Assembly: GCA_016214035.1 (NCBI GenBank)
Contig: JACRPF010000004.1
Span: 270,322 to 334,321 of the forward strand
Length of the DNA: 64,000 nucleotides
Direction: 5' to 3'
Source of the DNA: Spirochaetota bacterium
GTDB taxonomy: Bacteria; Spirochaetota; Brachyspiria; Brachyspirales; JACRPF01
Translations under genes and position numbers: made by a program
In this document: one piece after another, positions 29,001 to 37,832 of the stretch
Numbering within the stretch: position 1 is the stretch's first letter
Layout: the number at the start of each line of letters is the position of its first letter
The notes under the pieces: generated by a model
What the model saw: only the letters and a program-made list of their open reading frames with translations
What the model was told of the DNA's origin: nothing
Databases searched by the model: none

Positions 29001-29106
29001 ACCACCATGCGGCGAGTCCGCTGTCGATATCGGCGGCGGAAAGTATTCCGGCGAATGCCGCAGCAGCCGACAGAAGGAAAATGGATTTTCTGATAATCAA
29101 GCGCAT
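26080..29106 (-). CDS. Secreted GH71/GH99-like hydrolase with LamG and CBM9-like domains
   Basis: 1008 residues. Signal peptide ([16 protein letters not shown]); residues 30-235 are a LamG/laminin-type sandwich ([20 protein letters not shown]...[11 protein letters not shown]). The central barrel resembles GH71/GH99, families that act on alpha-1,3-glucan and alpha-mannosides: [10 protein letters not shown] at the start, [10 protein letters not shown], and [14 protein letters not shown] near the end of the barrel, where these families carry W-N-D-x-x-E. The C-terminal 200 residues resemble a CBM9/DOMON domain ([19 protein letters not shown]). The start has GAGGTG five bases upstream and lies 24 bases after the AraC gene. 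Together with ZIP it forms a three-gene operon. Confidence 0.75.
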   Translation of the reverse strand: MRLIIRKSIFLLSAAAAFAGILSAADIDSGLAAWWSFNDGSGKGVYDSSGNSNHARMRGKENDWVTGRVGGAMKFNGVQVSADFAGPVLKTGSEDGAFTIAVWVKADVQDGRERMIVGKPGFHAGLLAHTEKGITTFGFTAWPKTGGSCTLLTPAITDVSEWHHLAAVFDARKVTLYLDGKAVQRGTFTGEFRDYPDAVSIGATGKNAFAFKGIIDEVRIYTRALAGEDIAALMLSDAVAAVAVVPGLEPVPSVTLEKNRPELSLPLFKGKPVIAHYMTQMSTVGSDKSYFMNPVYGTPDGPASNIGGAYTYRATFAEVLSNKTAEEAIEFDVRTAKRLGIDGFHFYYQSPDPDAYPSIGTRNNQIIRQFFKVLQDKKIDFKLTLCISHPNQKVEAKEKIRAAAQSISELLREFKDSPNWLRAPDGRIIFFTWATEGYSDGVFNYGDLFRKKDIEANVKALAEGYEAVRQMIGIPASFVYHVWDQDTMYKNARSKDIDFDSQYEKYIDAVLSYFPAVTGFVDYPANENTTKEWARWSDECKKRGRNYGQAVMTDYVKTYKKNGKLPNAPDFPALKLNETKMLYLVLPGAVPYRTLWQRAVDFDASFISYVTWNDYPEGHHLAPEVNRNFAFAVLTEYYEKLWRKLDARPTEDVVMVFYHKYPVNAEPVIFPMKAEVVSWHLGREPLDIKLLDIIDVAAILKTPGEIWVNGKKRLAANAGFTNVQIPMEIGQVKVEIRRNGAVVKTLTPPEWITDKPYRTDRLIYSYSTKCDAMYREIFGDLKVPVADEYAEDAAGVPNWRKRYKIPETSVLDIQERALPLSRWNGSFSGMQPVLVRNDKSFIQTLSSAGDTWVNANDLSGRLFLANDDTTLYVGVEVTDDVHVDPPDDPAMIWKADSVQLGIAARDGSKALECGAAIKGDNVLFNIWKTPVADADSRIKRTAVKDGMIVRYTFKVPLDLFGARPGDRIAVSALANDADKTERKVFLEFGSGIGITKDTEAYPRYQLSR

Positions 29107-29130
29107 CGTTTCACCTCGTGATAAAATAGT

Positions 29131-30009
29131 TCACCCGGCACGCTGCCGGATATATGACTTCGGCGTACACTTATTGTATTTCCTGAACAGCCGGTTGAAA
29201 TTGGAGAGCGATGAAATACCGCACGCATGCGCGGCCTCGATAACCGCTGCACTGGTGGCAGACAGCATACGTGACGCCTCGTGGATGCGCGCCCTGTTCA
29301 CATATTCGACGAACGATTCACCGGTTTCCTTCTTGAATATACTGCTGAAATACGCCGGTGACAGACCCAATTCACGCGCGACATCGGCAAGGTACAGCGG
29401 CGTATCGAGATGTTTTCGGATATATTCTTTCGCCGATGCAATTTCGAGGCGTTCACGGCTGCGTGACGCATCCATGATCTGAAAACGGACTTCGATGACA
29501 TGCTCACAGAACAACGCAAGCATATCGACGAATGCCTTCCGCTGCCGCGGCGTCAGATAATGCGAGTTTCTGAACGCCGCACGAAGCTGTGATTCGGGCG
29601 CATGCACATCTGAAAATCGTCGGCGGATAGCCCCGAAATACCTGTCACTCCGGGGCTGCGCAAGAAGCTGACCGGTGATAAGCGTTGCCACATGAACACC
29701 GCGGTCGAACAGCGGGACGACGATATCATACAGTCCGGCATGACACCGGTAGGGAAAACCCTTGCGCCGCATGACCGACAGCGCCGCATGCTTTTTATCG
29801 CAGGCTATGCATTGTGCGTTTATCTTCGGTGACGACCTGATGACATCACAGACGAACGGCGCGCGGTCACGCCGCGGGTGATGCATATGAAGCTTTCCCG
29901 ACGGATCGATGAGGCGCACGGAAACGCCCATCAGGTCCGATACCTGATGAAAGAACCGCCGGTACACCGGTGATGCGGCAACAGCTTCAAAGGACATAAC
30001 ATCGTTCAT
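29131..30009 (-). CDS. AraC-family regulator with PocR sensory domain
   Basis: 292 residues. Residues 10-180 match a PocR-type domain with its Cys pair and downstream Cys (INAQCIACDKKHA, YRCHAGLYDIVVP) and ITGQLLAQP; such domains sense small hydrocarbons or sugars and may bind metal. The C-terminus has two AraC HTHs: LADVARELGLSPAYFSSIF and AAHACGISSLSNFNRLF, ending KCTPKSYIR. The ATG at 30007-30009 is seven bases after a TATAAT box and has no ribosome site, so translation is probably leaderless. It precedes the GH71/99-like gene by 24 bases and presumably activates that operon. Confidence 0.9.
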   Translation of the reverse strand: MNDVMSFEAVAASPVYRRFFHQVSDLMGVSVRLIDPSGKLHMHHPRRDRAPFVCDVIRSSPKINAQCIACDKKHAALSVMRRKGFPYRCHAGLYDIVVPLFDRGVHVATLITGQLLAQPRSDRYFGAIRRRFSDVHAPESQLRAAFRNSHYLTPRQRKAFVDMLALFCEHVIEVRFQIMDASRSRERLEIASAKEYIRKHLDTPLYLADVARELGLSPAYFSSIFKKETGESFVEYVNRARIHEASRMLSATSAAVIEAAHACGISSLSNFNRLFRKYNKCTPKSYIRQRAG

Positions 30010-30016
30010 GAACGCT

Positions 30017-30044
30017 ATTATATGTCAGTGGATGGAAGTGTAAA
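30017..30044 (-). promoter_or_regulatory. Sigma-70 promoter for the leaderless PocR-AraC gene
   Basis: -35 TTTACA (30039-30044), 16-base spacer, -10 TATAAT (30017-30022). The ATG begins seven bases after the -10 box. Confidence 0.72.
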
Positions 30045-30079
30045 CATAGCGCGGGACATATCCTATAGCCCAATAATTT
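30045..30079 (+). repeat. Dispersed repeat of the TAGCGCGG family
   Basis: Begins CATAGCGCGGGACATA and continues to a CCCA-A-rich end. The same start recurs at 37790-37826 (TTAGCGCGGGACATA, then CCCA-A), and the shorter core CATAGCGCGG recurs at 51194 and 51388. Confidence 0.55.
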
Positions 30080-30111
30080 TGATATGACGGTACACCAGAT
30101 CAAAATACGCG

Positions 30112-30200
30112 CATGGATGCGCGAAAACAAACTAAACTCCCGCACTACGCTAGCGCCAGCGGTGCCGGACGCACCGCGAGAGCGACAGAAAATATTACGA
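30112..30200 (+). repeat. Structured intergenic repeat, copy B
   Basis: Shares GGATGCGCGA...CGC-CTA-CGC...AGC, a hairpin, and GCGAGAGCGAC with copy A at 51249-51345. The hairpin is GGTGC-CGGAC-GCACC (30161-30175). Copy A has AACGC-TGGAT-GCGTT at the same place, so two arm positions differ in both strands yet still pair. Confidence 0.6.
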
Positions 30201-30296
30201 GATACTTTGCATATATAAGATTACAGATTATTTAAATATGCCATGGCACCCTTCAGTACATCGAAAAATATGATTCGTAGAATCTAAAAATATAGA

Positions 30297-30325
30297 TAGA
30301 CACGCCCGCGCCGATGCGTTATACT
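30297..30325 (+). promoter_or_regulatory. Sigma-70 promoter of the GH42-like gene
   Basis: -35 TAGACA (30297-30302), 17-base spacer, -10 TATACT (30320-30325). The ATG at 30364 has GGAG six bases upstream, giving a leader of about 32 bases. Confidence 0.65.
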
Positions 30326-30363
30326 GACAGACGTACGAATCATATCCTTTACCGGAGTTATCC

Positions 30364-32898
30364 ATGCGTGTCACCCATTGCATCATCGCCGCGTGTATCG
30401 CATGCCTCACCGCCGTCCCGACGCATCCCCGTTCGGTACGTATCGGCGTCACCAACGGCATTCCACGCATACTGGTGGACGGCACACCGGTACGCCCGCG
30501 TATGTTCTACGGATATACATCGGTCTCACGTCAGGGCAGCGCATCGCTCAGCAGTGAATGGCGGAACGTGACATTCGAGTTCACCGCCCCGTCGGACGAT
30601 GCACAGACGGCTGTTCACTTCCGTTTCGGTGAAAATCCGGGCGATATCTATTTCGACGATTTTACGATACGTGACATCACCGCGGACACAGAGACGGCTT
30701 CATCGGCATTCAACGACGGTGCATCGTTCTCCGCGCCGTGGGGATATTGGTGTACCGATAAGAACGGGCCGGTAACGTTTACGATAAACGACGGCAGCCT
30801 GAAGATACACCTTGAAAAGGACGCCCGGCTCAAGGGATTTCACATCATCTATTCACCGTTCAGCATTACCAAAAACCACCGTTACCGCGTATCAATGCGG
30901 GCGAAAGCATCCGATGTCCGTTCGCTGAAACTCGATGCAAAACATCAGGGCGGCGATTTCAGGACGTACGGGGGCCTGCCGACGCCGTTCGGCGATGAAG
31001 TGAAGCTTGCCGCAGCCCGCGGTGTTGACTTCATCAGTTTCGAAATACCGCTGTCATGGCCGGAACCGGGAAAAGCATACGACCACGCGGCAGCGATACG
31101 CGCCTGCCGCGAAGTACTTGCCAATAATCCGAAAGCGCTTCTCATCCCGCGCGTCAGCATGGATGCGCCGTCATGGTGGCGCAAGGCCTACCCCGATGAC
31201 ACCGTGCTCCGGGAAACCGGAGAGCGCATGCCCTATCCGTCGGTGGCGTCGTCACGTTACCGGAACGATGCCGCGTCCGCGCTCCGTGAGCTAATCCGCA
31301 CACTTGAACGCGAGTTCCCCGAAAGCATCGCCGGCTATTTTCCCTCGGGCCAGAACACCGGCGAATGGTTCTACCCCGAAGCGTGGGCGAGCAAACTCAC
31401 AGGCTTCGAAGGCGCCATGCGCGACGCGTGGAAAGCAGCAAGCGGCCTCCCGCTCCCCACCGCAGACGAGCGGCATGCGAACAGTCGCGGCGCATTCCGC
31501 GATCCATTGGCCGACAGGAATGTCATCGCGTTCGCACAGTTCCTGCAGGATATCATGGCGGATACCATCCTTGTCTTCGCACGATGCATCCGCGAAGAGA
31601 CCGCCGGAAACAGACTCACGCTTTTCTTTAACGGTTATACGTTCCAATGCGCAAGCTATTTCTCCGGCCCCGGCGTCACCGGACACTATGCGCTGCGGAA
31701 ACTGCTTAATTCTTCTGACGTCGACATCATCTGCGCGCCTATCGCGTACAACGACCGGAAGTTAGGCGGCAGCGCTTCGTGTATGGGGCCTGCGGAAAGC
31801 GCATTGCTCGCGGGGAAACTCTGGCTCAACGAGGACGATACGCGCACGTCGCTTGCCAAGCCGTTCCCGTTCGAATATCCCGGCTGGAAATCCGGCGTGG
31901 ACACGCGTGAGGAAACGATCGATATCCTGAAACGCAATGTCGCTCAGGCGTCATGCCGGAACATCGTGAGTTACTGGATGGACCTCGGCGCCACAGGATG
32001 GTTCAACGACGCTGACTATTGGGACGTGCTTGACCGGCTGAAACCGCTCGACGATTATCTCCTCGCCATGCCGTCGCCGGCAAACCCGCCGCTCGCACTC
32101 GTCGCCGATGAAAAGAGCATGATGTATATCGCCGGAAGCGGTGCATCAAAATATACGACAAGCACGCTTCTCTATGAAGGCCGTGAACATGCCGGACGCT
32201 GCGGCGTGCCGTACGGACAATATCTCATGGACGACGTCATGAACGGCAGGACGAAATCGTCATTCTACGCATTTCTCGGCACCTTCGCAATGAACGCCGG
32301 GGAACGGTCGAAGCTCAAGCAGGCTGTCAGCAACGCGAATGTATTGTGGTGCTGGGCTCCCGGATATATCGATGGTGAAACACGTTCGCTGGCGGCAGTT
32401 GAGGACCTCACCGGATTTGCAGTAACCGAGCTCACCGACATTTCAGCGCAGGTAACCGCCACAACACGCGGCAGAGAGCTTGGTATAACCGCGGCTTCGT
32501 TCGGACCCGATCAGAAAATAAAACCGCTCCTGACACCGAAGACATACAGCGCCGATGAAGTGCTGGCGGAATACGGCAACGGCGCTCCGGCCATTGTCAT
32601 GCGCAAAACCGGGAAAACATACTCGGTGTTCTGCGGCACAACGGGGCTGCATCCGTCACTGTTCCGTGCGATCGCCCGGCACGCGGGGCTGCATGTGTAC
32701 GCCGACACCGATGCGCAGATATGGGTGAATGGACCATTCATCGCCGTACATGCCGCCGCTGAGGGACCGATTGTTCTGCATACCGGTGCATCTCAGAACG
32801 TGTTTGATGTGGTCACGGGCAAGACCGTCGGAAAGGGTCCGGACATTTCGCTGACACTTCACCTCGGCGAGACTGTTGTCCTTCGGATGGACCGGTAG
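30364..32898 (+). CDS. Secreted GH42-like (beta-galactosidase-type) hydrolase
   Basis: 844 residues. Signal peptide (CIIAACIACLTAVPTHP). Residues 60-205 look like a CBM4/9-type sandwich (FRFGENPGDIYFDDFTIRDI, NHRYRVSMRAKAS). The rest is a GH42-like barrel and accessory domain: FEIPLSWPEPGKAYDH, LIPRVSMDAPSWW, GPAESALLAGKLWLNEDDTRT, then a trimerisation-like domain with NANVLWCWAPGYI and a small C-terminal beta-domain. The segment SIAGYFPSGQNTGEWFYP takes the place where GH42 has its N-E acid/base pair but reads Q-N-T-G-E-W, so catalytic assignment is uncertain. Family assignment is by eye. It is a single gene, convergent with the AraC gene ten bases away. Confidence 0.65.
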   Translation: MRVTHCIIAACIACLTAVPTHPRSVRIGVTNGIPRILVDGTPVRPRMFYGYTSVSRQGSASLSSEWRNVTFEFTAPSDDAQTAVHFRFGENPGDIYFDDFTIRDITADTETASSAFNDGASFSAPWGYWCTDKNGPVTFTINDGSLKIHLEKDARLKGFHIIYSPFSITKNHRYRVSMRAKASDVRSLKLDAKHQGGDFRTYGGLPTPFGDEVKLAAARGVDFISFEIPLSWPEPGKAYDHAAAIRACREVLANNPKALLIPRVSMDAPSWWRKAYPDDTVLRETGERMPYPSVASSRYRNDAASALRELIRTLEREFPESIAGYFPSGQNTGEWFYPEAWASKLTGFEGAMRDAWKAASGLPLPTADERHANSRGAFRDPLADRNVIAFAQFLQDIMADTILVFARCIREETAGNRLTLFFNGYTFQCASYFSGPGVTGHYALRKLLNSSDVDIICAPIAYNDRKLGGSASCMGPAESALLAGKLWLNEDDTRTSLAKPFPFEYPGWKSGVDTREETIDILKRNVAQASCRNIVSYWMDLGATGWFNDADYWDVLDRLKPLDDYLLAMPSPANPPLALVADEKSMMYIAGSGASKYTTSTLLYEGREHAGRCGVPYGQYLMDDVMNGRTKSSFYAFLGTFAMNAGERSKLKQAVSNANVLWCWAPGYIDGETRSLAAVEDLTGFAVTELTDISAQVTATTRGRELGITAASFGPDQKIKPLLTPKTYSADEVLAEYGNGAPAIVMRKTGKTYSVFCGTTGLHPSLFRAIARHAGLHVYADTDAQIWVNGPFIAVHAAAEGPIVLHTGASQNVFDVVTGKTVGKGPDISLTLHLGETVVLRMDR

Positions 32899-32908
32899 AG
32901 CAACCCGT

Positions 32909-33772
32909 TTATAATTTTGTTCTGAGTTTCGTCTTCACGAACCTGAGCGGTGTCACCTTCTGAAACCGTTTGAACGTCTCGATGAAGTAGGAAAGATCGT
33001 TGAACCCCGAGCCGAAACACGCGTCGGTGACCGAAGCACCCTGCTGCATGAGGCGTATCGATTCCTCAAGACGCAGATTCGTCAGATAGGTTATCCAGGT
33101 AGTGCCCGCGCGTTTTTTAAACGCACGGCAGAAATAGGTGCGGCTGAGACCCACCGCCCGCGCTACATCATCGAGCGTTATCATTTCACGGAAGCGTTTT
33201 GATGTGAACGCAATGACCTTGCGGAGGAAATCATCCGGTTTCATCACTGGTCCTCTGCGTTCAATCGCTGCTGGAAGCATGGCGAACACTGCGGCAAGTT
33301 CACGATAGACAGCGCCCGCCCCCGTACCCGGGGATGCCGCCAGACGTAAAAACACATCGCGATGTTTGTCATACCATCCGGACACCACGGGAAGATGCGA
33401 CCAATCCGCGCCCATCTCCGCGCCGAACGCAGTGATATCAAAAACGGACTGGGCCGCGTGCAGTGAAACCTGTATGGTAGTCACCGTTCCGGCACCGGGC
33501 AGTAACTGAAATCCATGAAGTTTGCCGGGAGTAAAAAGATAGACGGAGTGAACTCCGCTCTGCATCATACCGCCGTCCACCGTAAGCGTTCCGCGTGCGC
33601 CCTTCCAGATCTGTATTTCAAACATGGCGTGATAATGCAGCGGAGTAACAGGCCAGTTCCCGGAATTGACCGTATCGCTCCACACGGGATTTGCGGCGGT
33701 GAATATCCGCCCGGTTTCGTGCAGGGAATAGCGGATTGACGGGTTATGCGTCATTACATTTCGTACCGGCAT
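32909..33772 (-). CDS. AraC-family regulator
   Basis: 287 residues from the ATG at 33770-33772 (MPVRNVMTHNPSIRYSL); a TTG nine codons upstream is possible but less likely, and neither has a good ribosome site. The N-terminus is cupin-like (MFEIQIWKGARGTLTVDG, HSVYLFTPGKLHGFQLLPG). The C-terminus has the AraC HTH pair: LDDVARAVGLSRTYFCRAF and TDACFGSGFNDLSYFIETF, followed by QKVTPLRFVK. It is divergent from the operon beginning at 33918 (a GH-A-like enzyme and two esterases) and is its most likely activator. Confidence 0.88.
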   Translation of the reverse strand: MPVRNVMTHNPSIRYSLHETGRIFTAANPVWSDTVNSGNWPVTPLHYHAMFEIQIWKGARGTLTVDGGMMQSGVHSVYLFTPGKLHGFQLLPGAGTVTTIQVSLHAAQSVFDITAFGAEMGADWSHLPVVSGWYDKHRDVFLRLAASPGTGAGAVYRELAAVFAMLPAAIERRGPVMKPDDFLRKVIAFTSKRFREMITLDDVARAVGLSRTYFCRAFKKRAGTTWITYLTNLRLEESIRLMQQGASVTDACFGSGFNDLSYFIETFKRFQKVTPLRFVKTKLRTKL

Positions 33773-33917
33773 GGATAATATTACCGTATTTTGCGGCAAA
33801 ATTGCTGCAGAAAATAAATCATAAAAGCAGTATACTTAAGAATCAGGCGAAGTAAAGAAGCAGATTCCGCTGCTGGTACTGTCCGGCTGCCGTATGAACA
33901 CATTCCCGGGAGGCATT

Positions 33918-35768
33918 ATGAGACTTACATGCGTTATCATCGCACTATGTACGTGGTCCGTTTATGCGTTCGGTGCATCATTGCCGACGGGGGCCATACT
34001 CCTTGAAGCGGAACGATATATTTCCGATAAGCGTGTAACGACCGTTGAGGATGTGCAGGTGAGCGGCGGGGCATGTGCAATATGGAAAAAGGCCGGAACC
34101 CCGGATTACTTCAATGTCATATCGATGCCGTTTCCGTCGTCCGGCACCTACACGGTCTGGATCTGTCAATCCGGATCAGAATTCTGCCTCAAGAGTGACC
34201 GCAACAAAGAGATCAAATGGATTTTTGCCAAAGACAGGACATTCACCTGGAGAAGCTTCGGTTCTTTTTCCGCGAATGATCTCGGCACTAATTTTTCAGT
34301 CATGGTCTCTCCGAAAATGGTTGCCGGTGCCGATGAAGGGCGCATCGACGCGGTGCTCCTGTCGCCTGATGCGGGTTTCGTCCCCTCGGGCATCTACGGC
34401 GACTCGGTGACACGTGCCGAGGATACCGGGCAGATACCCGACGCGGCGGCTACGAACAGTGTAACGATAGATTTTTCCGCGGACGGCGGCGCGATAAGCC
34501 CCTGGCTTGCGTCGGCGAATATCAACAGCCCGTCGCGGCACCTTATCACCAACCGCGCCTGGGATGAGACGATGCGCGGTGTTTTCGGCGGGCGCATCGT
34601 ACGGGTGCAGGTTGGGCCGAGAAAGGAACCCGACGCAGCCGGTATCTGGTGGGATTTCGCCACGCTCGATGATTTCTTTTTCCGCGCAACGAACGTCTGG
34701 GGTGTAAGCGCCGTCCTCTGCTCTCCGAATTACCAGATAACAGGCTGGGACAAAAAAGCACCGCCGACCGACGAGATGCTTGCGAACACGGCAAAGAAGC
34801 TCGCGCAGCTTGTTGAACGGTACGGCACCGGAGCACGACCGGCGGCGGAATACTGGGAAACGGCAAACGAATGGTGGGGCGGATATTGGGAGAAAAATCC
34901 CGAGGAATTCTACCGATGTTATATCTACCTCAGCGAAGTCATCCGTGCGGTAAATCCGCGGCTGAAGATAGGCGGACCCACCGACGCGTACCCCACACAG
35001 GCACGTATCGAGACCCTGGCGAAACGATATACGAATCTCGCCTTCACAAGCTGGCATATGTACGCCACCGGACGGGCTGATACTCCCGAGGAAAAGATCT
35101 ATACAATGGCTAACAATATAAAAAAATCGGCTGAACAGGCGCGGACATTAGCACGCACCCTCGGCAGGGAACTGCCGCTTATCATCAGCGAATATCATAT
35201 CAACTACAAAGCATGGGATCCGCCCGACGCGCGCTGCGCCAACGGCACCGGCGGCGTGTGGAACGCATTTGTGTTAAGCAGACTCGCAACGACCGGCTGT
35301 CTTGCCGCTATGGTGCACGACGTCGCCCCCGGCGTCTACGGACTGTTCAGCCCGCGTGATTCGTTCAGCGCAAAACTCGGGCTCATCCCTCCGCTGCCTC
35401 CGTCGCCCGGCATCGATGACCCGGTGGCAATGCGTCCCATCGGCGCGGTGCACCGCTTCTTCGCCGACAATGTCGCCGGCGGGAAACTGGCGTCGGTAAC
35501 ACTGAAAGACGAATCGCCGTTCATCGATGTGCTCGCGGCTACAAGCGGCACAGGGAACCGTGTCGTCGTTGTGGTCAACGCCTCATCGGCAGTGCAGCGT
35601 TTCCTTCTTGAATCGCCGTCACTTTCAGGTTCAGGTACATATCTGCGCGCTACGAAGGACGGAGTTCAGAACGGGAGCGATACTTTTTTCAGAGACGGAA
35701 AAGCCGATATAACGCTGCCGCCGTATGCAGCGCTGATGATGATTGTGTTGAAAAGAGAAGTGAAATGA
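33918..35768 (+). CDS. Secreted clan GH-A-like glycoside hydrolase (GH39/GH51-like)
   Basis: 616 residues. The ATG at 33918 has GGGAGG four to five bases upstream and starts a signal peptide (MRLTCVIIALCTWSVYAFGA). Residues 25-155 are a beta-sandwich resembling a carbohydrate-binding module (ILLEAERYISDKRV...GRIDAVLLSPD). The barrel has acid/base Glu318 in YWETANEWWGG and nucleophile Glu425 in LIISEYHIN, followed by a short beta-domain. The first gene of a three-gene operon, it overlaps the CE7 esterase by four bases (ATGA), suggesting a shared substrate that is both glycosidic and acetylated. The precise activity is unknown. Confidence 0.75.
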   Translation: MRLTCVIIALCTWSVYAFGASLPTGAILLEAERYISDKRVTTVEDVQVSGGACAIWKKAGTPDYFNVISMPFPSSGTYTVWICQSGSEFCLKSDRNKEIKWIFAKDRTFTWRSFGSFSANDLGTNFSVMVSPKMVAGADEGRIDAVLLSPDAGFVPSGIYGDSVTRAEDTGQIPDAAATNSVTIDFSADGGAISPWLASANINSPSRHLITNRAWDETMRGVFGGRIVRVQVGPRKEPDAAGIWWDFATLDDFFFRATNVWGVSAVLCSPNYQITGWDKKAPPTDEMLANTAKKLAQLVERYGTGARPAAEYWETANEWWGGYWEKNPEEFYRCYIYLSEVIRAVNPRLKIGGPTDAYPTQARIETLAKRYTNLAFTSWHMYATGRADTPEEKIYTMANNIKKSAEQARTLARTLGRELPLIISEYHINYKAWDPPDARCANGTGGVWNAFVLSRLATTGCLAAMVHDVAPGVYGLFSPRDSFSAKLGLIPPLPPSPGIDDPVAMRPIGAVHRFFADNVAGGKLASVTLKDESPFIDVLAATSGTGNRVVVVVNASSAVQRFLLESPSLSGSGTYLRATKDGVQNGSDTFFRDGKADITLPPYAALMMIVLKREVK

Positions 35769-37063
35769 CCGCGAGAATAGATCATGCAATGGAAACCGGT
35801 ATAAATGTCGCCAAATATCTCACATGCTTTTTCATGCTCGGTACGCTGGCATTTGCAGGATCGTTCCGGTTTATGGGCTCAACGGATAAAAATCCTATCG
35901 CCTATGAGGCCGGTGAAACGATGATCTTTACCGTACAGCTGCTTGAAGACGGCAAGCCGGTGGCGGGAAAGAATCTCACCTGGAAACGCTTCGGCGATGA
36001 CGGCAGATCGAACGAGGGGAAAGCGGTATCGTCAGCCGATGAACCGCTCGTCATCACCACATCGATCGATCGGCCCGGATTCGTGCGCATCATCGTGACG
36101 GCATTCGATGAGAACGGGAAACGATTGATGAACGGCGGTAAGCCCATACCGAATTTCGACGGCGGCGCCGGTGTTGCACTCGACAAAATAGAAGGCTGGC
36201 CGGAACCCGCGGACTTCGATGCATTCTGGGCGAAACAGAAAGCGAGACTTGCCGCAGTGCCGATGCGTGCCGACATTGTTCCGGTGGAATCAGACCGCCC
36301 CGACGTTCTTCTCTTCGACATCAAAGTGGATTGCGCCGGCAAAATGCCCGTCTCCGGATACCTGAGCAGGCCCAAAGGAGCCGCACCGGGGTCGCTCCCC
36401 ATCAGGATGGGATTCCAGGGCTATGGTGTTAAGGGCGCCGCAAAACCGGCCGAGTTCACGACGAACGCACTTATCTTTAACATCAACGCCCACGGCATTC
36501 TCAACGGACAGCCGATAGAATATTATGCACAGCTTGAAAAAACAACGCTTAAGAATTACGCATTCATTGCGGAAGAGAACAAAGCTCCGGAAACAGCCTA
36601 TTTCAACGGCATGTTCCTTCGCGTAGTGCGCGCGTTGGAGTTCATCAAGTCGCAGCCGGAATGGGACGGCAAAAACATCACCGTGAGCAGCGGCAGTCAG
36701 GGTGCATTCCAATGTCTGGCCGCCGCCGCTCTCGACCGCGATGTGACCTTCTGTAAAATACTGATGCCGTGGAGCTGCGATCTCAGCGGCGCGGTCAAGC
36801 ACGATCGCCAGCCCGGATGGCTACCGCGATGGACCAATGCACTCGGTTATTACGACGGGGCGAATCTGGCAAGGCATATCAAATGCAGCATAAGTATCGT
36901 ATCAGGTCTGGGTGATTATATCTGCCCGCCGTCGACGCAGGCGGTCCTCTACAACAATATCACCGCGCCGAAAAAGATCATTTTCCAGCAGGGCAGCACG
37001 CATGAATATCAGATGCCGGGCGGTGCACGATACACGCTCTCCAGTAAAGACTGGGTCGAATAA
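35765..37063 (+). CDS. CE7 acetyl esterase (acetylxylan esterase / cephalosporin-C deacetylase type)
   Basis: 432 residues. An N-terminal hydrophobic segment (VAKYLTCFFMLGTLAFAG) suggests export. A beta-domain of about 100 residues follows, then the AXE1 alpha/beta-hydrolase domain. The catalytic triad is Ser311 in VSSGSQGAF, Asp384 in SGLGDYICPPST and His413 in GSTHEYQ. CE7 enzymes remove acetyl groups from xylo-oligosaccharides. The beginning of the domain (WPEPADFDAFWAKQKARLA) is family-typical. The ATG overlaps the stop of the upstream GH gene. The next esterase starts seven bases after its stop. Confidence 0.9.
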   Translation: MTARIDHAMETGINVAKYLTCFFMLGTLAFAGSFRFMGSTDKNPIAYEAGETMIFTVQLLEDGKPVAGKNLTWKRFGDDGRSNEGKAVSSADEPLVITTSIDRPGFVRIIVTAFDENGKRLMNGGKPIPNFDGGAGVALDKIEGWPEPADFDAFWAKQKARLAAVPMRADIVPVESDRPDVLLFDIKVDCAGKMPVSGYLSRPKGAAPGSLPIRMGFQGYGVKGAAKPAEFTTNALIFNINAHGILNGQPIEYYAQLEKTTLKNYAFIAEENKAPETAYFNGMFLRVVRALEFIKSQPEWDGKNITVSSGSQGAFQCLAAAALDRDVTFCKILMPWSCDLSGAVKHDRQPGWLPRWTNALGYYDGANLARHIKCSISIVSGLGDYICPPSTQAVLYNNITAPKKIIFQQGSTHEYQMPGGARYTLSSKDWVE

Positions 37064-37070
37064 ACATTCA

Positions 37071-37826
37071 ATGCCGCGTATCATACCCTATAAAATCTGC
37101 GATGAGCAGACATTATCACTTCATCTTTTCCAGCCGGAGTTAAAAAAGAAATGCACTCCTGTCATCGTATTCTTTCACGGCGGCGGCTGGGGCAGCGGTG
37201 CGCCTGATGTACATTACTATAATTGCGCACACTTCGCTTCACGCGGATGGACGGCAATATCGGTGCAATACCGGCTGAAGAATCCCATCAAAGCGGTGGC
37301 TGATGCAAAATCCGCGGTGCGCTGGATACGAATTCATTCCACCGAACTTAGCATCGATCCGGAGCGGTTGGTTGTCGGAGGCTCATCAGCGGGCGGTCAT
37401 CTGGCGGCGTGCACTCAGTTGGCGGTTACCGGCGACGACTCTTTGGATGACCTCAGTATCCCGGTTACCGCAGCGGCATGCATACTTCTCAGTCCGGTGC
37501 TGGATACCGGCACAACAGGATTCGGCAACAACATGTTCGCCGGCCGCGGTGAGGAGTTCTCTCCGTTGCATCTGGTCCGCCCAGGATTGCCGCCCATGCT
37601 CGTCATGCATGGAACTGCCGACGACACCATCCCTTTCGCTCAGGCGCAATCGTTCCACGACGCGATGATTTCATCCGGAAACCGATGCGAACTCAGGCCA
37701 TATCCCGGTGGCGACCACATCTTCTGGCGAAAGGATGCACAGACACAGTCTGCAATCCTCGGAGAAATTGAACAGTTCCTCTACCCTATCTTAGCGCGGG
37801 ACATAACCCGCAACCCAAAAGAATAA
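37071..37826 (+). CDS. Cytoplasmic alpha/beta-hydrolase esterase (BD-FAE-like)
   Basis: 251 residues, no signal peptide. The start (MPRIIPYKICDEQTLSL) is where family similarity begins; it has no clear ribosome site and lies seven bases after the CE7 stop, so reinitiation is likely. Motifs: HGGGWGSG oxyanion hole, nucleophile Ser in VGGSSAGGHLA, Asp in MHGTADDTIPF, His in YPGGDHIF. It may deacylate imported oligosaccharides after the secreted enzymes have acted. The last dozen codons (LARDITRNPKE) are contributed by a dispersed intergenic repeat (37790-37826) also found at 30045. Confidence 0.85.
   Translation: MPRIIPYKICDEQTLSLHLFQPELKKKCTPVIVFFHGGGWGSGAPDVHYYNCAHFASRGWTAISVQYRLKNPIKAVADAKSAVRWIRIHSTELSIDPERLVVGGSSAGGHLAACTQLAVTGDDSLDDLSIPVTAAACILLSPVLDTGTTGFGNNMFAGRGEEFSPLHLVRPGLPPMLVMHGTADDTIPFAQAQSFHDAMISSGNRCELRPYPGGDHIFWRKDAQTQSAILGEIEQFLYPILARDITRNPKE
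37790..37826 (+). repeat. Dispersed TAGCGCGG repeat forming the 3' end of a gene
   Basis: CTTAGCGCGGGACATAAC followed by CCGCAACCCA, ending at the TAA stop codon. It matches 30045-30079 over its first 14 bases and again at CCCA. GCGGG and CCCGC within it can pair. Confidence 0.55.
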
Positions 37827-37832
37827 AATACG

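Larger units (their letters stand above)
30010..30363. other. Divergent intergenic region, regulator/GH42-like
   Basis: 354 bases without a gene. It holds the minus-strand promoter (30017-30044), two repeat elements (30045-30079, 30112-30200), an A+T-rich stretch (30200-30300) and a plus-strand promoter (30297-30325). Confidence 0.65.
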
